Positions 1-10,400 of a DNA stretch of 64,000 bases are shown piece after piece; position 1 is the stretch's first letter, and every line of letters starts with the position of its first letter. Under the pieces are notes generated by a model. That model searched no databases. It was not told the DNA's origin and saw nothing but the letters and a program-made list of their open reading frames with translations. Source of the stretch: Onchocerca volvulus (Eukaryota > Nematoda > Chromadorea > Rhabditida > Onchocercidae); assembly GCA_000499405.2 (NCBI GenBank), contig HG738140.1:4826701-4890700 (forward strand), in the 5' to 3' direction. The position numbers and the translations under genes were made by a program.

Positions 1-658
1 GAAAATACGTCAGAAGAAAATAAAACATAGTTGTTTCAGGTTGAATCTCTACAAAGAACCTTTGACAAAATAATGAATAGAGTGGGAATTGAATCAATAA
101 GGTTGGTTCCACATGTTAATTTACCTTTAATTTTCTTTAATCAATTAAATCCCAACACTTAAAAAATTTTTTCAGAGATAAATTTTATTTTTTTAAAAAG
201 ATATCTTCCAATTTGTTAGCAGTGAAATGACTGAGAATGAATTCTACGATTTGATTGCGCATTGTTTTTTTGTAAAATGATCGTATCAGGTAAACAATGT
301 ACAACTTTCGCCGATCAGTATCGCATTTGATGAAATTTCTCCAACTTTTTATTTCGGAAAGAGAGCATAGGTTAATCATATCAGCTTTTGATGCGAAACT
401 TTTTTGGAATCTTCACTGAAATTGATATGAAATCAATCAAAAACTACTGAAAAATAGGCATGAAAGCGGTAATTAATTTGTGAACAATTTATTTTTGAAT
501 TCATTTAAATATGAGAAGACGAATTTCAGAGGTGGAAAGTTGAAAATAACATATAAAATGAATGCTGAATGTAATTCAGTTCGTCTTGTTATGCTTGATG
601 CTCTGATTGGAATAGAAACAGTACGTATTCCTTTACTATAATTTGTATTTCTAATTTT
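1..658 (+). repeat. Tandem unit, first copy (left end cut)
   Basis: This stretch is repeated at 3688-4345 with only a handful of differences by eye, so the duplication is recent or still under conversion. The offset is 3687 bases. It contains the small exon 558-620. The homology continues beyond it at a new offset of 3197 bases (1153-2356 against 4347-5553), where the copies are clearly more diverged. The left end of the unit lies outside the window. Confidence 0.9.
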
Positions 659-898
659 AATGTTATCCGGAAACAAAACTTTTTTAAAATAAAACACACA
701 ATTTTCCAAATACTAACTTTTGTAAGGCGCTTGGCACGTGGAAAAATTGACCGGGTTTTTTAAAAAAGGGACTGATAAGACGATTAGAATTGTAGCGAAC
801 ATTTTTTAAATTTTTTTTTGTTTCAGATCCAAACGATAGTGATAAAGTGCGGTTGTCAGCCTTCGTTCGTTCTGTTCAAAAAATACTTTAAAGAATAG
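558..898 (+). CDS. Possible two-exon small ORF in tandem unit
   Basis: Exons 558-620 and 827-898 join in phase 0 across a GTACGT donor and a TTTCAG acceptor to give 44 aa. The first exon starts MNAECNSVRLVMLDAL and the second ends FKKYFKE and a stop. The frame is also open upstream of the ATG to an AG at about 527, so this may be an internal exon of a longer gene rather than a start. The CNS-x-x-L pattern recalls the first cysteine block of ground-like domains, but the match is weak. The first exon is repeated at 4245-4307, where the second exon is missing beyond the N at 4346. Confidence 0.35.
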
Positions 899-1147
899 TA
901 AATCCGTGGAATTTAAATGGCATTGACGATTGCATCATTGATCTATAAAGAAAACGCAACAAGAAAGCTTTAAATTTTATATTTAAGTTGATATCATAAC
1001 AATTTTAAACATAGTACTGCAATCAGTTCTGATTGTTAGGTTAATTTTTCTCAGAAATTTTTATAAATTAGATTGCCTCAACTAATTGTTGTTTAGAAGA
1101 TATAACAAATAAATTCGCCTTTTGATTAATTTGAACTTTTGTTTTAG

Positions 1148-1180
1148 AAATTTGTGAAAATTTTTGGTGCAAATTTTGAA
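1148..1180 (+). pseudogene. Orphan ground-like-type exon, first copy
   Basis: After a TGTTTTAG acceptor the frame reads KFVKIFGANFE, then either a GTTTGA donor or an in-frame TGA stop two codons later. The FGxNFEV string is typical of the middle of nematode ground-like domains, just before the conserved Ile-Cys. No clear following exon with the terminal FSY and YC motifs was found. Near-identical copies lie at 4347-4374, cut on its left by the N, and at 6090-6122. I regard these as decayed or misassembled gene ends. Confidence 0.4.
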
Positions 1181-2302
1181 GTTTGATTCTGGGCTATATA
1201 TAAATTGAAATGTATTGGAAAAACTTTAAAATTATTCACCTGTGAAAGCAAAATTAACAAATACTCGTCTTCAAATATTTTCATGGCCAAATAGCATTTA
1301 TTGCAAAAATTAACAACCGATCTATCAAAATGAATGAAATCGAAAATTTTCACATTCGTTGTAAATTTGTAATAATTATAATTATCATGAAATCACATGA
1401 AATTGATATTTAGAACTTTCATTGTTCTGAATTTCTTTGTGATGAAATTGAAATTTAAACTTTTCTTTTACAAATTCCTTTCAAGGTGCTATTTTAAATT
1501 AAAATGTCATAAAAAACAATTCACTGAATTGCAACAATGACCCAAAATCTTTTCAATATGATTATCATATAAAATTGATATTGAAAACTTTCGTTTTCAT
1601 TCCTTCCTTAATAATTAAAGATTTAAAACTTTTGTTTACAGACAATTTTGATGAAATTGTTTTAAACTAAAATATTATAGAGAAGAGCTCATCGAATTAG
1701 AACAATGTTTGGATTATTAATGATTAGTTAGTCACTTACTTTAGCTTTCCTGAATTATTTCGTCTTCAACTAAAATTTCAAAATTAACTTCTATATCAAA
1801 GCCATTTCTTCTTTTTTTTCTTTTAAAAAAAGGTTCAAATCTGGCACTCAGTTGATGTGATTAATTGAAGTAAACTTTATTTTTGCATGTCTTGAATAGA
1901 ATAATTGAATGATTGGTACCATCTTTCGTCCATTTTTTTTCTTTTTTTTGCTTCCCATTTTCTAAAATGCACCTTGGTAAGCAATTTTATTAATTTCGTT
2001 AAACAATTTCACATTATGTTAATAAAAAATTGTTATTTAAGCTAGTCAGATTCAATTTGATGAAATAAATTTGAATCCGACATTAATATAACTCAGAAAT
2101 ATGGTACAGTAAGATACGAGAAATTAATTTATGTGAATAAATAGTAAGCGAGTGATATTTTGAATTTATCAATATAGTGATATATACTATACATGGTGTT
2201 ACAGTATGCTAATGAGCCAATTTTATAAAAACAATTAATTGTGTTTACATATACAGTATCCTTTTGTGCAATTATTTTTTGTTAAATTACAGGCTTGCAA
2301 CG

Positions 2303-3288
2303 ATGAAAATCGATATTTGCATATTTCTATTTATGCCAATTGCAACATTCGTTCATGTTAGTATCTTCATGCAGTTTTTTTCAAGAAAGAATACAAATAA
2401 AATAAATGAAACTGAAATGTAAATGCTTAAAAGTAGTTAAATCAAAAAAATTTCACGAGCATCAATCCCACTCTTTTTTTGCTTAAATCATTCTATCTTT
2501 CTGAATTTCTTAAAAAAGTTTCTAGCATAGTTTTATAAAATGATTGATTCTTTCGTTTTTCTTTCTTGCTACTGTCGTGAAACTATGCGTGGAATCAACG
2601 ACGTATAACGATGGTCGAAGTTTGATAGAGCAAATTTGTCGAGCATTATTAATCAAATCTCAGAAAGCAATTCCCAAAATGAAAAAGCATATTTACAATC
2701 ATTTGGCCGCATTTTCTTTTCATATTTATGAAGGCATTCCCTGTTTTCAAATATTCTCATTTTTTAGATTTTATTAAATACAAAAAAGTTTTTTCATTTT
2801 TTTTCTTAAATTTGAAATGAAGATATCATTAATTAACTTTCTGCACTAATTTAAGGCATGTGGTCCGCAAGATCGTCGTGTTGGAATGTCATTTCCTGTG
2901 GTTGCTCCGGTTCATCTGGTTGCTGGGACTCCTAGTCCTACTAGAACTGTTACTATGATGGCTGCTCCGACTACAGCTCCCGCTCCGACTCCGACTCGAG
3001 TTATAATTGTTCAAGCTCCAGCTCCGACTCCTGCTGCTTCTATGGCTCAACCAGCTCCTCAGGCTATGCAACAACGACCAGGTGATGGTGCTGTTGAGAC
3101 ATTTGAAATCGAAATTACTTTTATCAAATTATAATTGACTAATGCTCAGGAATAATTCAGGAAGGAAAAAGCGAAGTGTTAATTTGATGAAAATGAAAGA
3201 ATGTCGAAGTGCTGAGTTCCATATAATCATGGATCATAAAAATATGCCGCAAGAAACATCGGAAATTGTCGAAAAGCTGAAATCAAAG
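2303..3288 (+). CDS. Secreted Ala/Pro-rich protein, copy A (partial model)
   Basis: Three exons: 2303-2356, 2856-3081 and 3161-3288. Exon 1 encodes an 18-residue hydrophobic signal peptide (MKIDICIFLFMPIATFVH) and the mature chain probably begins ACGPQD. Exon 2 is low-complexity Ala-Pro-Thr (APAPT, VQAPAPTPAA). The G/GTGATG donor and ATTCAG acceptor are phase 1. Exon 3 opens with RKKRS, a furin-like basic site, followed by ECRSAEFHIIM and a charged helix ending EKLKSK. That arrangement of signal peptide, Pro-rich spacer, basic site and Cys block resembles nematode ground-like proteins, which are secreted hedgehog-related cuticle or extracellular proteins. The end of the domain is not resolved: an open frame in phase 0 runs 3521-3760, but it lacks the expected cysteine motifs. 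If exon 2 is not spliced, it runs to a stop at 3134. Conservation with copy B supports the frame. Confidence 0.6.
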
Positions 3289-3687
3289 GTATTAATTCGG
3301 GAATTAATTATGTAATAAAAATAATGATGAAGCAAATTTCATGTCTTAGAATGGAAAAATTATTTCATAAAAAAATATTTGAAAATTAAAGCAAATAATC
3401 ATTCATTCTTGTGCACAGATAATTTTTAAATGCAATTGATCGAATGAATAAAATTTGAAGATGGCAGTCTTGAATAACTTTTAAAAAAAGCAAATGAGAT
3501 GAGTAAATTGACTTGTTCAGTCAGATTCTGGTGACATATACTGCTTGAGATTGAATTTTGGAATATATCACTTCAGACTTCAACTAATTATAGTAATACG
3601 TGAATCTGTAGTTGTTACGAATTGGAAAAAAGCATTTTTTAGCTATGTACGAGCGATAAAAGTGAATTTTTTTAATTATATACAAGC

Positions 3688-4345
3688 GAAAATACGTCAG
3701 AAGAAAATAAAACATAGTTATTTCAGGTTGAATCTCTACAAAGAACCTTTGACAAAATAATGAATAGAGTGGAAATCGGATCAATAAGGTTGGTTCCACA
3801 TGTTAATTTACCTTTAATTTTCTTTAATCAATTAAATCCCAACACTTGAAAAATTTTTTCAGAGATAAATTTTATTTTTTTAAAAAGATATCTTCCAATT
3901 TGTTAGCAGTGAAATGACTGAGAATGAATTCTACGATTTGATTGCGCATTGTTTTTTTGTAAAATGATCGTATCAGGTAAACAATGTACAACTTTCGCCG
4001 ATCAGTATCGCATTTGATGAAATTTCTCCAACTTTTTATTTCGGAAAGAGAGCATAGGTTAATCATATCAGCTTTTGATGCGAAACTTTTTTGGAATCTT
4101 CACTGAAATTGATATGAAATCAATCAAAAACTACTGAAAAATAGGCATGAAAGCGGTAATTAATTTGTGAACAATTTATTTTTGAATTCATTTAAATATG
4201 AGAAGACGAATTTCAGAGGTGGAAAGTTGAAAATAACATATAAAATGAATGCTGAATGTAATTCAGTTCGTCTTGTTATGCTTGATGCTCTGATTGGAAT
4301 AGAAACAGTACGTATTCCTTTACTATAATTTGTATTTCTAATTTT
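3688..4345 (+). repeat. Tandem unit, second copy, ending at N
   Basis: Second copy of 1-658, nearly identical. It ends abruptly at the single unresolved base N at 4346. The sequence after the N resumes at a point equivalent to position 1153, so about 493 bases present in the first copy are absent here, including the second small exon at 827-898. The position of the N at the break suggests an assembly join. Confidence 0.9.
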
Positions 4346-5499
4346 NTGTGAAAATTTTTGGTGCAAATTTTGAAGTTTGATTCTGGGCTATATATAAATT
4401 GAACTGTATTGGAAAAACTTTAAAATTATTCAACTGTGAGAGCAAAATTAGCAGATATTCGTCTTCAAATATTTTCATGGCCAAATAGCGTTTATTGCTA
4501 AAATTAGCAACCGATCTATCAAAATGAATGAAATCGATAATTTTTACATTCGATTGTAAATTTGTACTAATTATGATTATCATGAAATCACATGAAATTG
4601 ACATTTAGAACTTTCATTGTTTTCGATTTCTTTGTGATGAAATTGAAATTTAAACTTTTGTTTCACAAATTCCTTTCAAGGTACTATTTTAAATTAAAAT
4701 GTCATAGAAAACAATTCACTGAATTGCAACAATGACCCAAAATTTTTTCAAGTATGATTATCATATAAAATTGATATTGAAAACTTTCGTTTTCATTTCT
4801 TCCTTAATAATTAAAAATTTAAAACTTTTGTTTTGCAAATAATTTTGATGAAATTGTTTCAAATTAAAATATTATAGAAGATAATTCATCGAATTAGAAC
4901 AATGTTTGGATTATTAATGCTTAGTTAGTCACTTACTTTAGCTTTCCTGAATTATTTTGTCTTCAACTAAAATTTCAAAATTAACCTCTATAGCAAGTAA
5001 TTTCAAAGCTATTTCTTCTTTTTTTTAAGGTTCAAATCTGGCACTCAGTTAATGTGATTAATTGAGTAAACTTTTTTTTACACGTCTTGAATAGAATAAT
5101 TTAATGATTGGTACCATCTTTCGTCCATTTTTTTTTCCTGCAAATTTTCTAAAAAGCACTTTGGTGAGCAATTTTATCAATTTCATGTATATCAATAAAC
5201 AATTTCACGTCATGCCAGTCAGAAATTATTATTTCAGCTATTCAAATTTAAGTTTAATGAAATAAATTTGAATCCGACATTAATATAACTCAGAAATATG
5301 GTACAGTAAGATACGACAAATTAATTTATGTGAATAAATAGTAAGCGAATGATATTTTGATTTTATCAATATAGTGATATATACTATATATAGTGTTACA
5401 GTATGCTTATGAGACAATTTTATAAAAACAATTAATTGTGTTTACATATACAGCATCCTTTTGTGCAATTATTTTTTGTTAAATTACAGGCTTGCAACG

Positions 5500-5870
5500 A
5501 TGAAAATCGATATTTGCATATTTCTATTTATGTTAATCGCAACATTCGTTCATGTTAGTGTCTTCGCTTCTCAAATGTTCCTCTCATTTTTTGAATTTTA
5601 TCAAATAAAAAGTTTTTTTTTTAATTTTTTCTCTCATAATTGAAATGAAGATAGCATTAATTAACTTTCTGCACTAATTTAAGGCATGTGGTCCGCAAGA
5701 TTATCTAGTTGGAGTCCCGTTAACGTTGGCTCCTGTGGTTCCTCCGGTTCTTCTGGTTACTCGAACTCCTGGTCCTGCTACAACTGCTGTTGTGATGACT
5801 GCTCCGACTCGAGCTCCAGCTTCGGCTCCGGCTCCAGTTGTAATTGTTCAAGCTCCAGCTCCGACTACTG

Positions 5871-5932
<62 letters not shown>

Positions 5933-5986
5933 CCTGCTGTTCCTCCTGCTGCTCCTCCTGTTGCTCCTGCTCGTCCTGGTCCTTAA
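5500..5986 (+). CDS. Secreted Ala/Pro-rich protein, copy B
   Basis: Exon 1 (5500-5553) encodes the signal peptide MKIDICIFLFMLIATFVH. Exon 2 (5684-5986) encodes ACGPQD followed by Pro/Val/Thr-rich sequence and a long (Ala-Pro)n run ending ARPGP and a stop. The junction is phase 0 with a GTTAGT donor and a TTTAAG acceptor, as in copy A. The product is about 118 residues, small and secreted, with no cysteine pair visible after the first Cys. At the point where copy A splices (Arg-Pro-Gly, then GT), copy B has GGTCCTTAAC and then joins sequence equivalent to about 1045, so the RKKRS/ground-like exon is missing. The gene is therefore probably truncated or rearranged. A Ser/Cys-rich frame overlapping exon 2 is open in B but stops early in A, so it is a shadow. 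Confidence 0.6.
5868..5935 (+). repeat. Hexanucleotide GCTCCT tandem repeat (coding)
   Basis: About ten near-perfect GCTCCT units encode alternating Ala-Pro in copy B. Copy A has only degenerate, non-tandem versions. Such tracts expand and contract easily and can cause assembly collapse. Confidence 0.9.
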
Positions 5987-7465
5987 CTATTCTCAGAAAT
6001 TTTTATGAATTGGACTGCACCAACTGATTGTTGCTTAAAAGATATAACGGATAAATTCGCCTTTTAATTAATTTGAACTTTTGTTTTAGAAATTTGTGAA
6101 GATTTTTGGTACAAATTTTGAAGTTTGATTCCGGGCTATATATAAACTGAACTGTATTAGAGAAACTTTAAAATTATGCCATGGTTTCTTAAGATGAGTT
6201 ATTAATCTATTTTAGTAATTTATTTGTTGCCAAGTTGTAGCTATCTTGAAATATTCAACATAAATTCCAATCATTACATGCGGAAGATATTTAAAGATGG
6301 ATTTGTTCTTTAATCGGAAATGTCAATATCTAAGTTCCTAAACTAGATTTCTGGATTGAAAATTTTAATAGATAAGGACGGATTTGTTTCAAAATCGTAA
6401 ATGCCATCCCTGAATTGCGGGATTATATCGGTCAGCGATTTGTGATATAATCATTTAGTGGTAAAGACAAAAAGATGATGAAAGGACAAAAACGTGTGGA
6501 TTAATCGCATGCCATTTGTCGTATCTTTTGAGCGTCGCATATCCAATTTTTCGTAGCCATCACAATTTATTTTCTAGAAATTTGAAAACAAGTCGCTTTG
6601 TGATGCTAATGATGACGAGGATAATATTAATAATATCTCATTCATAATTTCTTCCTACGTAATGTTGATATTTGCATTCGCATTTAAAAAACGCAAGATT
6701 GAAATTTTTGGAAAATCTTTGCATTTATATTGTATCAAAGTGAAGTAACAGTTTCCACAAAGCTTGCAATTAATTAGCTATGTTGCAAAGCTCATTTTCC
6801 GGGCAGCATTGATCAATTTTTCGGGCAACATTACTGTACGCATCACTTAGCCTTGAATGAATTTGTATTTTACATGTGAAATGATGAATGAAAATTTTAA
6901 ACAGTTGTAAAAGATCGCCATAATTTTTTATGGCGCTAAAGAAGGTAACGTAATTATAAAAGATTGGAAAGATTAAGGAAAAACTGCAAATTTTGCAAAA
7001 ATAATTTGATTTATGCTGTATTTTTGCAAGAAGTATTGCAAATTATTAAAATTAACAATGAAAAATTTGAGTTTAGAGACTACACAATAATAATTTCTTT
7101 ATTTTTGTGAAATTTGCTGCCATTTATAGTTATTTAAATTTAAATTCAATGATTTATGTCGTTTTTTTTGTATTGTTGAAAAAGACCTTTTATATTCTTT
7201 TAAAAATATTTCAAACACTGCAATGGATAGATAGAAAGATGAAAATTTAAAACAACTTTTATCGAACTGCTGAATTCAGATTACAATATTTCTCATTTCG
7301 AATTGAATAAAAATATTTTTTCGATTATAAAACTCAAAGAACTAATAGCAAGTGATAATGATTGTAATGGTTGATTAAAATTGTTTCCAGCAATAGATGT
7401 TCGTTGATTTCTGAATAAATATTTAAAATAAATAAAATGGTAATCAATTTTTAAAAAAACAACAT
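5987..7465. other. Intergenic between secreted-protein array and GPCR
   Basis: 5987-6178 is a third, diverged copy of about 1045-1238 and includes the FGTNFE exon remnant at 6090-6122. From about 6180 onwards I see no supported gene. A slightly GC-richer patch at about 6490-6570 has a 19-codon frame on the minus strand, too short to call. Confidence 0.6.
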
Positions 7466-10400
7466 CTACGATATTAACTGATACTCGCGTTGTTTTTGTT
7501 TTTGTTTTTCGTCATCTTTTAAGCTGAATAATTCATCCACATTTGTGGTAATAGTTGATGATAGTGTTAACATTACATCGACTGCTGTTTTTTCTGATTT
7601 ACACTGATTTATCATTTTTGGCGATTCGTCGTTAACTGAATAGTCTCTGAAAGAAAAATATCACACAAAAATGCTTATTCATGGAATTAATTATAGGTTT
7701 ATCATAATCTTTCATATTTTTTGATTCATATTGTAATAAAATTATGAGCTATTAGTTCATATTACAATAAAATTATGAGTTACTAGTACTATTTTTTAAA
7801 AAATGCTATCATAACTTGAAAAGTTGTCATACATTTGCAAAAATAATTAAATTAAAAAAAAAAAATAATTGAATGCAATAACGATGAAAAAATGAAAGTA
7901 ATATGGTAGATATTATCGCTTATGCAATATTTCATTAATAAAATTAGCTTCAATATTTTTGAATATAAATACAAAAGTTCATCTTAAATCAATTAGCTAA
8001 TCATATAAAATTGAAGCTAAATATGACAAGATGTGTCATGAAAATTTCTTGATTTATGATCAAGGTTTTTATTGATTGATGAGGGATTTATTCGAAATTA
8101 TACACTATCGGGATTCGATCACTAGATTTTCTTCTTCATTATTGCTCAATCGAAGGATTGCTCTTAAAATCTTCCTTGACAGTTTTTTTAAACGTTCTTT
8201 TCGATCCAATTAAAATTTAGATTGATCGTTTATTCCGTTTATTTTCCCAATTAAAATTTTTCGCTCAAATAGTTATAATTCAAACGAATAATTCCAACTC
8301 TTTATGTAGTAGGAATTTTATCCACTACATGCCAGTCCCAGTACAATTTACAACATGTCAATTTATGGCACAAAGAGAGTTAATTTTAAACATATTGATT
8401 TAGAACAAAGAGAATTTGCTTACTTCATTGTTACCATAGCACAATAAAATTTACAGCATGTTAGCATAGTACAAAGATCAAAAGGTTTTGTTATATCAAA
8501 ATATTTCTATGACACGAAAATTCTTCTTTAATTATTTTCATCATATCTATAATTATCGAAATTTTTGATTTTCTTTTTAACAAGATAATTTATTTGAGTC
8601 ATATAAGTAAATAACCTTATACTTTGTGTTGGTTCAATTGTATGAAGCGCAAGTTCATATCTTCCGGATTGTAATGTTTGATTGCATGCCAAAAAATATT
8701 GCCACAATTGAATGCATAAATCAAGGAATTGTTTTCGTATTTCTTTATTGCATGTAAAATATATCACCTAAAAAGAAAAAAAAATACTGAAAGTTTTTAA
8801 AAAAAATGTTAAAGTCATAAAAAATTAATTTTTGATCTTTTTTTTTTTGTTATAATTGTGAAAGAATTTTAAATATGCATGTCTGAAATGGATTAAAAAT
8901 TTTTCCATTCTATTTATTTTATTTTTTGATAAAATGTGAAATACCGGATTTGAAATATGTGTAATGGAATAAAAAATGGAATGTAATGAGGCAATCCATT
9001 TATCATTATATGGAAAAATATGATATGATAAATAATATATGAACATATAGCTCGAAAATATTGTTACAACTACTACAATCTGAAAAAAAATAATTTAAAA
9101 CTTGTTATGTGAAGTTCAGGATGAAATTTTTCTTGACATTCAAAATAAGATTAATCGGTTGATTATTCAGAATTTCATTGCCATAATGCGATATATAATC
9201 TGTTGATGATTTTATAAGATTATATGTGTATGTATCACTTATGAAAATTAGACTTTTAGAACCATTAAATTAATAAATTTTAAATATGAAGTCAAGCATG
9301 TAATAAATTTTGAATATACAAAATTATAGCATGAGGAATTTTTTCGGCAAACAAATGAAATTTGTTAATTTCTGCATAAACTTTCAAAATCAGGATTTTT
9401 TCATTTTCTTAGAATTTCTCAATTACGAAGAATTTCTTTTTGAAAATTTATGGAGACATTTTCGGTGATCTATCGCTGATACTATCATTTGAATTATAAT
9501 TCTTTAGAAGAATAAAAATTTTCAATTTCTGCTCACTTTATTTAAGCCATAATTCTTTTAGATTTATGCATTCTTGTTTTCTTCCTGTTTCGCTATTATT
9601 TCTCATCACTTATTTCACGTGAAGAAAATATATTATTAAAGGTCACTCACGTGACATTTACGTTGCTTGTAACATTTATCAGTGATCGTTGAAATGAACA
9701 ATAATGTACACTTTCTACCGATCAATCATATTTAATTTAGTAAATTATTAAAAAAATTAATATCACATGACCTGTAAAATAATCCTTTGCTGTTGACGAC
9801 TTGCCTTTTGCATAGACTTTCTTGCTAATTCGATATGCGAATGTTGAGTTCCCAATTTCATCGACATTTCTAGTAGTAAAACGCTAGCACTACAAAAAGT
9901 ACCATCCGAGAGTTAAAGGCACCATCAATGAGTTAAAAGTACCATCAGAGAATTAAAAGTACAATCAGAATTAAAGTAAGTATTTTGCATTTTGCTCTGT
10001 TAATTAAATTTGAAATAATCATCAAATATAAATATTATTTCATCATAATTATTACAGTACATTATCTTATCAAAAATAATTTAATAATTTTTTTCACAAT
10101 TTTTCACTGAATTTTCATAATTTTTATTAAGGAAAAGAAAAAGTAATTTTCAGAAATTTAATAAACTTATTTATGAAAATAAAATTTCAACTCTTCAATT
10201 GTCCCTTTATTGATTAGTACCGATTCAAGCAAACTTTAGCTTTCCTTTATGGTGTAGCATAGAAAAAAAAAAGTTGAAATGTAAAGTTATTTTGTAACAA
10301 TTAATTGTGAATGCAATCGAATTTGACGTAAAAAATTTGTTTTCGAGCATTTTTTGAATTCGTTCTTTTTTTCTACTTATTTTCGTAATTCCTTGAAATT

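Noticed and set aside
1831..1842. GGTTCAAATC resembling a tRNA box B (also near 5030)
   Set aside because: No pairing T stem, no box A upstream; part of the tandem unit.
2889..3074. Minus-strand Ser/Arg-rich frame over copy A exon 2
   Set aside because: Antisense shadow of the Ala-Pro coding repeat; low-complexity RS pattern follows from GCTCC-type codons.
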